NCBI GenBank assembly: GCA_030916835.1
Contig: JAUPWA010000021.1
Coordinates: forward strand, 1-15,268
DNA length: 15,268 nt
Source of the DNA: Patescibacteria group bacterium
Lineage (GTDB): Bacteria; Patescibacteriota; Minisyncoccia; Phycocordibacterales; SBAW01
Direction of reading: 5' to 3'
Shown here: piece by piece, positions 7,590 to 13,568 of the stretch
Layout of the letters: the number at the start of each line of letters is the position of its first letter
Position numbering within the stretch: position 1 is the first letter of the stretch
The notes under the pieces: model-generated
What the model was told of the DNA's origin: nothing
The model's input: the letters and a program-made list of their open reading frames with translations, nothing else
Databases searched by the model: none
Position numbers and translations under genes: made by a program

Positions 7590-8497
7590 AGTGAAGGGTT
7601 GTTACGCAGAGCGGATATAAGCGTGGTGACGTCGTCAAAACGCCCCTCGTGTGTTGAACCGAGCACAACCACAATAACGGGGTGGTTTATCTCAACATCA
7701 AACACGGCCACCAGGTTGCCGCCTGCTAAGTCAGTATAGCCGGTTTTTGCACCGATGAAACCAGGGATAGTGAGCAGTGGCACGGCAGTTGCTTTGGCGG
7801 TGATCGTCTTTGAACCAACTGTAATTGAGACGGTGGGTTGGCGTGTGAGTGTAAAGTACTCAGGATTTTGTTTATAAAAAAGAGCCGCAAGCCGCGCCAC
7901 GTCGTATGCACTTGCATATGCTCCTGAAGAACTCCCGTTGGTATCGAGCCCTGTTGGATTATAAAAGTGGGTATTGAGAAGTCCGAGATTTTGTGCAACC
8001 TCATTCATACGGTCAAGATACCCCTCGCCCAAACTCTCTGCCGCTGCTTGCATCGCAACGTTTGATGAAGCAACCAGGCCGATGCGGATGAGTTGGTCGA
8101 GTGTGGCGCTGTCTCCTGTTTTAAAATCTTGGTCGGACGCTGCCTCTTTCATGGACAGCGCTTTTTTACTAATAGGTATCAAGGTCTCAGGGCTTTGTGC
8201 AATAAGCAAAATCTCTGCAGTCATCAACTTGGTTATCGATGCTAGGGGCACTACCTCGTTTGGATTTTTTGCATACAACACCGATCCGTCGCGCGGATCA
8301 AACACCACAGCTGCTGTAGCAGCAAGTGTAACGTCGCTGATGGTTGGTGTGGTCGCGAGTGATACGGCGGCAAGCTCGGGAGTATGCTGGAGCGCCACGA
8401 GCGCCGTGGAGCCACCAGCGACCAAAAGCACCAGACCGCTCGTCGCAAAGAGCGCAAAGACGGTATGAGTGTGGTAAGGGATTTTTACTTTTTTCAT
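7586..8497 (-). CDS. D-alanyl-D-alanine carboxypeptidase (PBP5/DacA-like, peptidase S11)
   Basis: Serine penicillin-binding protein that removes the terminal D-Ala from peptidoglycan stem peptides outside the membrane, limiting cross-linking. The 303-aa protein has an N-terminal membrane helix or signal (about 13-36, VFALFATSGLVLLVAGGSTA) and a complete S11 active site: SxxK as Ser87-Ile-Thr-Lys90 (PLASITK), SxN as Ser144-Ser-Asn146, and KTG at 251-253 (GAKTGYT). It lacks the C-terminal beta domain and membrane-anchoring helix of classical PBP5, so the N-terminal helix is the likely anchor. It overlaps scpB by 4 nt at its start and mraY by 4 nt at its end. The genomic link to lipid I/II genes fits a role in wall maturation. 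Confidence 0.92.
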   Translation of the reverse strand: MKKVKIPYHTHTVFALFATSGLVLLVAGGSTALVALQHTPELAAVSLATTPTISDVTLAATAAVVFDPRDGSVLYAKNPNEVVPLASITKLMTAEILLIAQSPETLIPISKKALSMKEAASDQDFKTGDSATLDQLIRIGLVASSNVAMQAAAESLGEGYLDRMNEVAQNLGLLNTHFYNPTGLDTNGSSSGAYASAYDVARLAALFYKQNPEYFTLTRQPTVSITVGSKTITAKATAVPLLTIPGFIGAKTGYTDLAGGNLVAVFDVEINHPVIVVVLGSTHEGRFDDVTTLISALRNNPSL

Positions 8498-9048
8498 GAT
8501 GTGCTCTGCTCTTCTTTATATGCCCCCTCAAGGCTATGCAATTTTTCACGCACAGAGTCGTAGTCGGGGATGTCGCGCACGTGGGTGGCGCCAAGACTCG
8601 CTAACAGCTCAGTTGTTGGTTCATACAAAAAAGAGCGATCATCTTTTGGGTTAGGTATGCGGCGGATCAGCCCACGCACGCTCAGTGTGCGCAGTGTTTG
8701 GGCAGAATTAACGCCACGGATAAAGTCGATATCTGAGCGTGACAAAGGCCCGCGATAGATAATAGCGGCGAGCACCTCTAGCCCAGCGCGGCCGATGTCT
8801 CGTGAGAGTTCGTCTCGGCGCACCTGCTCCACGGCGTCGGCTGCCTCAGAGTCGATGCGCAACTCAAGACTTGTACCATCATCAATCACCACCACTCCTC
8901 GCTGCTGTGCCTCGCGAAGCAGAGTTATGCCGCGCGCGAGCGCCTCGCTGTCGACTGCCAGCATCTTGATGAGTTCGGTACGAGTCAGTGGTTTGCCGAG
9001 GGCAAACAAGAGAGCCTCAATTTTTTTTGCAGTCGTGTGGTCATTCAT
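8494..9048 (-). CDS. scpB: Segregation and condensation protein B
   Basis: Winged-helix accessory subunit of the SMC-ScpAB condensin complex, acting on the nucleoid. The 184-aa protein begins MNDHTTAKKIEALLFALGKP, the usual ScpB N-terminus, and has two winged-helix domains; the second contains the family signature GRAGLEVLAAIIYRGPLSRS followed by DIDFIRGVNS. The frame is open up to an ATG at 9093, but that would overlap scpA by 53 nt and add residues absent from the family. The ATG at 9048 gives an 8-nt overlap with scpA (scpA stop TGA lies inside), typical of coupled scpAB. The SMC ATPase is not in this window. Confidence 0.93.
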   Translation of the reverse strand: MNDHTTAKKIEALLFALGKPLTRTELIKMLAVDSEALARGITLLREAQQRGVVVIDDGTSLELRIDSEAADAVEQVRRDELSRDIGRAGLEVLAAIIYRGPLSRSDIDFIRGVNSAQTLRTLSVRGLIRRIPNPKDDRSFLYEPTTELLASLGATHVRDIPDYDSVREKLHSLEGAYKEEQSTS

Positions 9049-9784
9049 AACGTGGCGTAGACACGGCGTCAGATTGGAGCGTGATATCTCCAAACTGCTC
9101 GTGCTGTTGTGCTTGTAGTATACCCTGCTTCACGAGCTCAAGGAGTGCCAAGAAACTCACAATGACGGTGTGTTTGTGCTCCTGAAGATCTGTCTCAGAG
9201 GCGCGACCAAGGCCAGAGAATTCTCGAAACGAAAGTGCAAAGGCACTCGAGACGCGTGCCGCGAGCTGCTCTATCATCTCTTCGAGCGAGATTATTTTCT
9301 TTACGGCGATCTTTGGCAGCGTCAGAGTAGTAGGAAAGCCGTCGATGAGCGCTTGGCCTGCTTGGCGCAGCGAGTCGGGGGTAATAGCAGGGTCAAAAAT
9401 ATACAACGGTTCCCACTGTGGTGTGCTTACCTCATGTAGGTATGGTCGCTTGGTTGCTAAGCCGAGCACCCTCCCTGCCTCTTTGATGAGTTGGTATACG
9501 GCTAAGCGATACTCAAGCTGCTTGATGTCTCGCGACTCCTCTGGCGAGAGTTGCAGAGTTGGTAGGAGCGAGCGCGACTTGATGAGCAAAAGAGTAGCGG
9601 CGAGTGAAATGAACTCAGCGGTCTCCCCTACTGGCATCTCGGTCATGCTGTTCACGCGCGCGATGTACTCGTCAGTAACGGCGCTGAGCGTTATGTCATT
9701 AATAAGCAACTTGCGCTTTTCAATCAGCTCAAGCAACAAATCAAGTGGTCCTTCGTATACAGCAGTTTTAACGGAGATAGGCAT
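9041..9784 (-). CDS. scpA: Segregation and condensation protein A (kleisin)
   Basis: Kleisin subunit that bridges SMC heads and recruits ScpB. The 247-aa length is normal. The N-terminus YEGPLDLLLELIEKRKLLIND is the diagnostic ScpA signature, followed by AEFISLAATLLLIKSRSLLP, which forms the SMC-neck binding helices. The C-terminal winged-helix region (about 170-235) includes VSFLALLELVKQGILQAQQ, the canonical SMC-head binding segment. No SD precedes the ATG. The reading frame is open without a further start codon upstream through the repeat-like spacer to pepA, so 9784 is the only reasonable start. It is the first gene of the apparent segregation/cell-wall operon; its promoter was not identified. 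Confidence 0.94.
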   Translation of the reverse strand: MPISVKTAVYEGPLDLLLELIEKRKLLINDITLSAVTDEYIARVNSMTEMPVGETAEFISLAATLLLIKSRSLLPTLQLSPEESRDIKQLEYRLAVYQLIKEAGRVLGLATKRPYLHEVSTPQWEPLYIFDPAITPDSLRQAGQALIDGFPTTLTLPKIAVKKIISLEEMIEQLAARVSSAFALSFREFSGLGRASETDLQEHKHTVIVSFLALLELVKQGILQAQQHEQFGDITLQSDAVSTPRYE

Positions 9785-9823
9785 AGCAAGAGTCGCTTCA
9801 ACAAAATCAAACCTTCGGGAGGC

Positions 9824-9850
9824 GCAAATTTTCCTGCTGATAAAATTTGC
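9824..9850. repeat. AT-rich inverted repeat between pepA and scpA
   Basis: GCAAATTTT (9824-9832) and its perfect complement AAAATTTGC (9842-9850) enclose a 9-nt loop. It lies in the 125-nt pepA-scpA spacer, next to a GC-rich tract (9856-9900) that contains a short CGCG-ccga-CGCG palindrome. It could be a pepA terminator, an scpA regulatory site or part of a dispersed repeat; the sequence alone does not decide. Confidence 0.5.
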
Positions 9851-9909
9851 TCTGTCCTCGCGCCGACGCGCTGCGGATGCTCCCTCAGGCTTGTTTTGTT
9901 TTGCTTCTA

Positions 9910-11313
9910 CTATTTTACTTCACTTTCAATAAAGTGCAGGAGGAAACGCACCGGTGCGCCAACGGCACCTTTTGCCAAATATTCATCAGGGCGTGCGGTC
10001 ATGCGTGGCGCCATGTCGATGTGCACCCAAAGGCACTCAAGCTCTTTTGCGAACTCGCGCAAAAACATGCCGCCCGCTATGACGCCCCCATCGCGGCTTG
10101 AGCCATCGGTCGAGAGGTTAGGTATGTCACCAAACGTGCCTTTTACCATCGGCTCGTACTCCTCCCATGCAGGCAGTGGCCACATGTAGTCACCACTTTT
10201 TTCAGCGATAATCATCAAGTCATTAATTTTTTGCTCCTCGTTGGTCATGAAGCATGAGGCGACCGTGCCAACAGCGACGAGTGATGCACCGGTAAGAGTT
10301 GCAACATCCACTACCGCCTTTGGCTTGTAGCGCTTGGCATAGGTAATGCCGTCAGCGAGAATGACGCGACCTTCGGCATCAGTGTTGAGCACCTCTATCG
10401 TTTTGCCTGAAAGCGATTTTAGTATGTCGCCTGGGCGCACCGCTCCGGCTCCTGCCATGTTTTCAACGGCAGGTACGAGGCCAATAACATTTGCTTTGAG
10501 TTTTAATTTTGCTGCCAGTGCGACCGCATGTATGACCGCAGCACCACCCGACATGTCCATGTGCATCTCATACATATGGTCCCCGGTTTTGATGTTGAGG
10601 CCGCCAGTATCAAAAGTGACACCCTTGCCAACTAGGACCACGGGACGCTCATTTTTAGCAGCCCCAAAATACTCCATAACGATAAACTGCGGCTCATCTT
10701 TGGAACCTTTGCCGATACCCAAAATAGCCCCCATACCGAGCTTTTCCATCTCCTTCACCCCAAGCACCTTAAGGGTCACTTTGGTGCCCTGGAGGGCCTT
10801 TTTGGCGGCCTGGGCGAGGGTCCTCGGGGTCATGTCGCCGCCCGGGGTGTTGGCTAGCACACGGCAGGCGTTTACCTCCTGTGCCACTAACTGCCCCCTC
10901 TTGAACCCTGCTTGTGCCTCCTTGGATATCTCACCGCAGACAAGCACCTCCTCAACCATACTCCACCCCTCTTTGGGCTTGGTCTTGTAGGTGTTGTGCT
11001 CATAGTTGGCCATCTCAAACGCTTCAGCAACGAGCGAGCCAAACTCAGTGGCAGTTAGGTCGTTGAGTTTTGGAAACGCTGCTTGATCGAGTGCGAGTGC
11101 CAATTTTTTTACCTTGTTTTGTTTAGCGGTCGTGATGATGGAGCGGCAGATCAAAATAAAATTGCGTCGGCACACCTCGGCAAACTTTTTGCCGATACCC
11201 ACCTCAAGCTCCTCACCCTCGGTGCTAAGCCGTTTAAAAGACGACTCGGTGACATGCGCGCGCACATACCCCTTTGGAGCCTTTTCAATAGCGGAAGTAA
11301 AGTTGATTTTCAT
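9910..11313 (-). CDS. pepA: Cytosol (leucyl) aminopeptidase, family M17
   Basis: Di-zinc aminopeptidase that releases N-terminal residues from peptides in the cytoplasm, usually as a hexamer. The 467-aa protein shows the full M17 catalytic set: Lys230 (VGKGVTFDTGG) and Asp235, Asp253 (MHMDMSGGAA), and Asp312, Glu314 and Arg316 in NTDAEGR (310-316), plus the VDVATLTGA segment (335-343). The N-terminal domain (1-150) is variable, as usual. The frame stays open to 11463, but that 50-residue extension would read through the first cassette hairpin; the ATG at 11313 (MKINFTSAIEKAPKG) is the sensible start. There is no clear SD. It is divergent from the cassette block and separated from scpA by 125 nt, so it is probably a separate transcription unit. 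Confidence 0.95.
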   Translation of the reverse strand: MKINFTSAIEKAPKGYVRAHVTESSFKRLSTEGEELEVGIGKKFAEVCRRNFILICRSIITTAKQNKVKKLALALDQAAFPKLNDLTATEFGSLVAEAFEMANYEHNTYKTKPKEGWSMVEEVLVCGEISKEAQAGFKRGQLVAQEVNACRVLANTPGGDMTPRTLAQAAKKALQGTKVTLKVLGVKEMEKLGMGAILGIGKGSKDEPQFIVMEYFGAAKNERPVVLVGKGVTFDTGGLNIKTGDHMYEMHMDMSGGAAVIHAVALAAKLKLKANVIGLVPAVENMAGAGAVRPGDILKSLSGKTIEVLNTDAEGRVILADGITYAKRYKPKAVVDVATLTGASLVAVGTVASCFMTNEEQKINDLMIIAEKSGDYMWPLPAWEEYEPMVKGTFGDIPNLSTDGSSRDGGVIAGGMFLREFAKELECLWVHIDMAPRMTARPDEYLAKGAVGAPVRFLLHFIESEVK

Positions 11314-11340
11314 AGATGTTGCCAGTCTACCAAATTTACT

Positions 11341-11368
11341 GTCATATGGTGAGAGTTGACATATGCAA
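11341..11368 (-). promoter_or_regulatory. Candidate pepA promoter with paired CATATG sites
   Basis: On the minus strand, TTGCAT (11363-11368), a 16-nt spacer, then TATGAC (11341-11346), giving a leader of about 20 nt to the ATG at 11313. The palindrome CATATG occurs twice, at 11343-11348 and 11360-11365, 17 bp apart, overlapping both promoter boxes. It could be an operator for a dimeric regulator, or chance in AT-rich DNA. Confidence 0.3.
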
Positions 11369-11389
11369 AATATAATGTAATTTGTTACC

Positions 11390-11416
11390 CCGGGCGGCCA
11401 CAGTGTGGCCGCCCGG
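11390..11416 (+). terminator. Cassette hairpin 1 (left boundary of the array)
   Basis: Perfect 12-bp stem (CCGGGCGGCCAC and its complement) with a 3-nt loop at 11402-11404, followed by ATTTTGTTTT. Shape and spacing to the next promoter match the other copies, though the stem sequence differs. No plus-strand gene is visible before it, so it has nothing obvious to terminate; it may mark a lost cassette or be an integral part of the first unit. Confidence 0.8.
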
Positions 11417-11424
11417 ATTTTGTT

Positions 11425-11452
11425 TTGACAAAGAAAAATTTTACTGTACTTT
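11425..11452 (+). promoter_or_regulatory. Promoter of cassette A
   Basis: TTGACA (11425-11430, perfect -35), a 16-nt spacer, and TACTTT (11447-11452, 4/6 -10). The -35 starts 8 nt after hairpin 1, so the terminator T-tract runs into it. The distance from the -10 to the start codon is 34 nt. Confidence 0.65.
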
Positions 11453-11486
11453 ATCTGCAGCAACAGAACACAGGGGGCTAATAGTC

Positions 11487-11879
11487 ATGCAAACGTTGAG
11501 TGTCTTAATTGTGCATACCGAAGCACGTAAACGCACGATAATCAGAGGTTTGCTTGGTCTACAACTGGGCATTAACTACACAGATGCTGCTGAACATACT
11601 TCGGGAGCTATAAGCAAGCTCAAGGGCGGCTATCACTACGACATGGTTATTTGCCAATACAACATGGCCGGCCAAAACGGTCTCGATGTCTTGTCTTCGC
11701 TGCGTAAAATTGGCAAGTATTATTCGACGCCATTTATTTTGCTTGTTGACGCAAACGAGACTATGAATGGGAAAAGCGCACTTGAGAGTATTGAGATGCT
11801 AAAGGATTTTAGTGCAGTATCCACACTGGATGAGTTAGCAGGAACGGTCCGCCGTGTCATAAGTAGGCATACAGCATGA
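11487..11879 (+). CDS. Cassette A: degenerate CheY-like receiver (REC) domain protein
   Basis: A 130-aa stand-alone receiver-like protein. The pattern of a REC fold is clear: strand 1 LSVLIV (4-9), an alanine-rich helix ending AISKLKGG, strand 3 YDMVIC (51-56), the gamma-loop NMAGQNGLDVLSSLRKIG (59-76, compare MPGMDGLELLRxIR), strand 4 TPFILLVDA (81-89), and a final LDELAGTVRRVI helix (114-125). The phosphorylation site is lost: Gln57 stands for the acceptor Asp, His10-Thr11 replace the acidic pair, Val87 replaces the conserved Thr/Ser, and no Lys is present at the usual KPF position. It is therefore probably a pseudo-receiver acting by protein binding. ATG 11487 has an AGGGGG SD 9 nt upstream. 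The open frame extends left to 11382 through the hairpin, which is not credible as coding. No sensor kinase or output domain is nearby. Confidence 0.85.
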   Translation: MQTLSVLIVHTEARKRTIIRGLLGLQLGINYTDAAEHTSGAISKLKGGYHYDMVICQYNMAGQNGLDVLSSLRKIGKYYSTPFILLVDANETMNGKSALESIEMLKDFSAVSTLDELAGTVRRVISRHTA

Positions 11880-11890
11880 AAGCTCCTCTC

Positions 11891-11921
11891 CCCGCCGGTT
11901 GGCCCATGTGGCCCCGGTGGG
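11891..11921 (+). terminator. Cassette hairpin 2
   Basis: Stem of 8 bp (CCCGCCGG with one G-U pair) plus GGCC/GGCC, separated by a two-T bulge, with a 5-nt loop (11905-11909), followed by ATTTTTGTTT. It begins 11 nt after the cassette A stop, preceded by the CTCCTCT flank shared with copy 4. The -35 box expected 8 nt later is absent here and a -35 is found 34 nt downstream instead. Confidence 0.8.
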
Positions 11922-11955
11922 ATTTTTGTTTATACCTGAGGAGTTCATAACTCAT

Positions 11956-11985
11956 TTGACTATAAAACTGGAAGGTGTCTAATAG
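11956..11985 (+). promoter_or_regulatory. Promoter of cassette B (displaced relative to the other copies)
   Basis: TTGACT (11956-11961), an 18-nt spacer and TAATAG (11980-11985, 3/6). It is weaker and further from its hairpin than in other cassettes. A competing -10-like TATAAA overlaps at 11961-11966. A small inverted repeat GAGTT-cat-AACTC (11941-11953) lies just upstream. Confidence 0.4.
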
Positions 11986-12029
11986 ACGCCGCAGCTCGGG
12001 CATTTCGCTTGGGCTTAATGGGAGGCGTC
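11985..12029 (+). promoter_or_regulatory. Possible SD-masking stem in the cassette B leader
   Basis: GACGCC (11985-11990) is perfectly complementary to GGCGTC (12024-12029), which overlaps the last two bases of the GGAGG SD (12021-12025). Upstream GGTGTC (11974-11979) can pair with the same GACGCC segment (one G-U), so two exclusive pairings exist. This matters only if transcription starts before 11974; the predicted -10 at 11980-11985 would exclude it. Confidence 0.25.
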
Positions 12030-12030
12030 G

Positions 12031-12480
12031 GTGAAGGCAATCAATATTCTGATTGTCGATGAGAGAGGTAATACAAGTCCGCAATACTGTGAGCAATTAT
12101 GCAGAAGCGGGTATAGTACACCTTCAAGCGATGGAACATATGCGCATATCACTATAGCCACAAGTGGCGATAATGCGGTTGGCTTATTGAAACGTTCTAA
12201 ACTCAAAAAGTATGCCCCATTTGATCTGGTCATATGCCCGTTCGTTATTTTCCTCGGGTCGAGCACTGTCGAACTTCTCGAAGCGGCTCAAGAGGATGGG
12301 ATTATTGTGCCCGTTATTGTGCTCATAGATCTGAACGCTGACCAAGATTATTCCGATAAAAAAGTCCTTGCTGTATCGGGTAGAAACCTATATGCAAACA
12401 ACGTTTGCTATATGGACGTTGGACATATGTGCAGACTGGGTGCAGCAATTAAGCATTTACTGGGGCAGAAAGTCCCCTGA
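12031..12480 (+). CDS. Cassette B: second degenerate receiver-like protein
   Basis: A 149-aa protein starting at GTG 12031, with a GGAGG SD 5 nt before it. It resembles a receiver fold: strand 1 INILIVDE (4-11) keeps an acidic pair (Asp10, Glu11), then THE ITIATSGDNAVGLLKRSK region (40-57), strand 3 FDLVIC (64-69), and strand 4 VPVIVLID (93-100). The phospho-acceptor position is Pro70, the gamma-loop glycine pattern is not recognisable (FVIFLGSSTVELL), and the strand-4 Thr/Ser is Ile. Four cysteines (20, 24, 69, 126) plus Cys134 are notable. The (Y/F)D(M/L)VIC strand followed by a non-Asp residue is shared with cassette A, suggesting diverged paralogues. Function is unknown; probably a non-phosphorylated pseudo-receiver. 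The REC assignment is less secure than for cassette A. Confidence 0.75.
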   Translation: MKAINILIVDERGNTSPQYCEQLCRSGYSTPSSDGTYAHITIATSGDNAVGLLKRSKLKKYAPFDLVICPFVIFLGSSTVELLEAAQEDGIIVPVIVLIDLNADQDYSDKKVLAVSGRNLYANNVCYMDVGHMCRLGAAIKHLLGQKVP

Positions 12481-12486
12481 AATTAT

Positions 12487-12509
12487 CCCGCCGAACCAGT
12501 GTCGGCGGG
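12487..12509 (+). terminator. Cassette hairpin 3
   Basis: Perfect 8-bp stem CCCGCCGA/TCGGCGGG with a 7-nt loop (12495-12501), followed by ATTTATTTTT and preceded by an A-rich AAATTAT, so it may act in both directions. It starts 6 nt after the cassette B stop. It is the shortest stem in the array but keeps the CCCGCC/GGCGGG base and the 8-nt distance to the -35. Confidence 0.82.
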
Positions 12510-12517
12510 ATTTATTT

Positions 12518-12546
12518 TTGACAAAACACAATTTTGCTGTTAAAAA
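12518..12546 (+). promoter_or_regulatory. Promoter of cassette C
   Basis: TTGACA (12518-12523, perfect), a 17-nt spacer and TAAAAA (12541-12546). The -35 begins 8 nt after hairpin 3. The leader then carries GTTCTTTG (12555-12562) and a GGAGG SD (12564-12568). Confidence 0.65.
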
Positions 12547-12575
12547 TAGTTGTTGTTCTTTGTGGAGGTTTTGTC

Positions 12576-12944
12576 GTGTCCGACGCTAACCAGCCGAGCC
12601 AGCCTCTGTTTATCAGGTTGCCCAGAAGGGATGTCCTTATCCAAAAACTCAGGGAGGTGGGTGGAGAAGATTTTGCTCCTCTATACCCTCTTATTTATGA
12701 AAATGTTGGTGTCGAGATGAACCCTGAGCAAATCAAGACACTTGTTCTTACTGCCGTCATTGCCTTTTTGGAGCAGCACTCTGGCGACCCAAAATTCTCC
12801 TCGGGTCGTGTAGGTAACCTTATCCCTGGCCTTCTGAGGGCGCTCATGCCTACAGCAAAGGAGTATTCACCAACAGACATGATTCCTGCGCAAGTCGCTA
12901 TACTATTGCAACAAATTCGTTTGCTACTCAACCAGCAGAGCTGA
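12576..12944 (+). CDS. Cassette C: unrecognised helical protein
   Basis: A 122-aa protein that I do not recognise. The GTG at 12576 is chosen because a GGAGG SD lies 7 nt before it and the promoter sits further upstream; the in-frame ATG at 12534 lies inside the promoter spacer. The N-terminus is polar and disordered-looking (SDANQPSQP), followed by likely helices: RRDVLIQKLREVG (17-29), PEQIKTLVLTAVIAFLEQHS (50-69), and PAQVAILLQQIRLLLNQQ (104-121). A motif NLIPGLLRALMPT (81-93) closely resembles TLLPKLVRAVSPT in cassette F, and both proteins have an AFxE segment about 20 residues earlier, suggesting distant homology. No signal peptide, cysteine or catalytic motif is seen, so a cytoplasmic binding or structural role is more likely than an enzyme. 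Confidence 0.75.
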   Translation: MSDANQPSQPLFIRLPRRDVLIQKLREVGGEDFAPLYPLIYENVGVEMNPEQIKTLVLTAVIAFLEQHSGDPKFSSGRVGNLIPGLLRALMPTAKEYSPTDMIPAQVAILLQQIRLLLNQQS

Positions 12945-12960
12945 CCTTCCCAACTCCTCT

Positions 12961-12990
12961 CCCGCCGGGTGGCCCACGCCACCCGGCGGG
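12961..12990 (+). terminator. Cassette hairpin 4
   Basis: Perfect 13-bp stem CCCGCCGGGTGGC with its complement and a CCAC loop (12974-12977), followed by ATTTACTTTT. The pyrimidine-rich flank CTCCTCT precedes it. It is nearly identical to hairpin 7; this is the reference form of the repeat. Confidence 0.9.
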
Positions 12991-12998
12991 ATTTACTT

Positions 12999-13027
12999 TT
13001 GACTAGAATAAAATATAGTGATATTAC
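12999..13027 (+). promoter_or_regulatory. Promoter of cassette D
   Basis: TTGACT (12999-13004, 5/6), a 17-nt spacer and TATTAC (13022-13027, 4/6), in AT-rich DNA. The -35 starts 8 nt after hairpin 4. The leader from -10 to ATG is 30 nt. Confidence 0.65.
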
Positions 13028-13057
13028 TATTTTAGAAAATAACCTGGAGTACTAGCT

Positions 13058-13465
13058 ATGAGTATACAGGAAGATCTCAAGGATCTCGAAGCGCGCCTCG
13101 TCGTGAATATATTGGAATTATTGAAAGAGAAGGGACATCAGGTGTCCCCAGAACATTTGTCGGTCACTATTAAAGTCAAGCAGGCAACATTTTCCGACCA
13201 ACTGGATGAGTCCGATTGGGCTATGGTGCTGGACTCGCAGCTTGATTGGACTGACGAGGAGCGAGCTTTTTTAGAGTATGTAAAAAATAACAACAATAAG
13301 CCGACTCATCTTCCGCAAGGGAAAGATTACCGCTTTGCCAACGGAATCAATAATTTCCTCGCTATGCATGTCAGCGCCTTTCTTTTGAGTAAGCGCAAGC
13401 GCTGCTACAGTATTCGAAAGCGTGACCTGTCTTTGCTGGGAACTGAAAAACGAAAACGTCGATAA
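13058..13465 (+). CDS. Cassette D: unrecognised protein with a strongly basic C-terminus
   Basis: A 135-aa protein with no family that I recognise. It starts at ATG 13058 with a TGGAG SD 8 nt upstream. The N-terminal two thirds are acidic and probably helical (EDLKDLEARLVVNILELLKEKG, 5-26), with a Trp-Asp rich centre (DESDWAMVLDSQLDWTDEERAFLEYV, 50-75) and an Asn/Lys linker (NNNNK, 77-81). The last 25 residues are very basic, with SKRKRC (111-116), SIRKRD (118-123) and a terminal EKRKRR (130-135), suggesting contact with nucleic acid or an acidic partner. No signal peptide or membrane helix is seen. It is monocistronic between hairpins 4 and 5. Function is unknown; the acidic/basic split is the only clear clue. 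Confidence 0.75.
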   Translation: MSIQEDLKDLEARLVVNILELLKEKGHQVSPEHLSVTIKVKQATFSDQLDESDWAMVLDSQLDWTDEERAFLEYVKNNNNKPTHLPQGKDYRFANGINNFLAMHVSAFLLSKRKRCYSIRKRDLSLLGTEKRKRR

Positions 13466-13476
13466 TCTTCCTCTCC

Positions 13477-13505
13477 CCGCCAGTTGGCTCACAAGCCACT
13501 GGCGG
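13477..13505 (+). terminator. Cassette hairpin 5
   Basis: Stem CCGCCAGT + GGC pairing with GCC + ACTGGCGG, an 11-bp stem with one bulged T (13485), and a TCACAA loop (13489-13494), followed by TTTCACTTTT. An A-T pair replaces a G-C pair found in copy 6 (a compensatory change). It shares the 17-mer GTTGGCTCACAAGCCAC with hairpin 6. Confidence 0.85.
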
Positions 13506-13513
13506 TTTCACTT

Positions 13514-13542
13514 TTGACTTTTTGGTAAAAATATTTTATTTT
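13514..13542 (+). promoter_or_regulatory. Promoter of cassette E
   Basis: TTGACT (13514-13519, 5/6), a 17-nt spacer and TATTTT (13537-13542, 4/6). The -35 starts 8 nt after hairpin 5. GTTCCTTG (13552-13559) lies in the leader just before the SD. Confidence 0.65.
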
Positions 13543-13568
13543 AATGCAAACGTTCCTTGGGGGCGACA

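Noticed and set aside
9049..9093. Longer scpB start
   Set aside because: It would overlap scpA by 53 nt and adds residues not seen in ScpB; the 8-nt overlap start is more natural.
11314..11463. N-terminal extension of pepA by 50 residues
   Set aside because: The frame is open but crosses hairpin 1 and the cassette A promoter, and M17 peptidases match from MKINF onward.
11382..11486. N-terminal extension of cassette A
   Set aside because: The open frame runs through the hairpin and promoter; the SD and receiver fold begin at 11487.
12534..12575. ATG start for cassette C
   Set aside because: It falls in the promoter spacer; the GTG at 12576 has a well-placed GGAGG.
12695..12982. Minus-strand ORF opposite cassette C
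   Set aside because: A shadow of the real plus-strand gene that also crosses hairpin 4; no start signals.
11487..13554. Shared 11-mer ATGCAAACGTT at cassette A start and before cassette E
   Set aside because: One such match is expected by chance in a region of this size, and the flanking bases differ.
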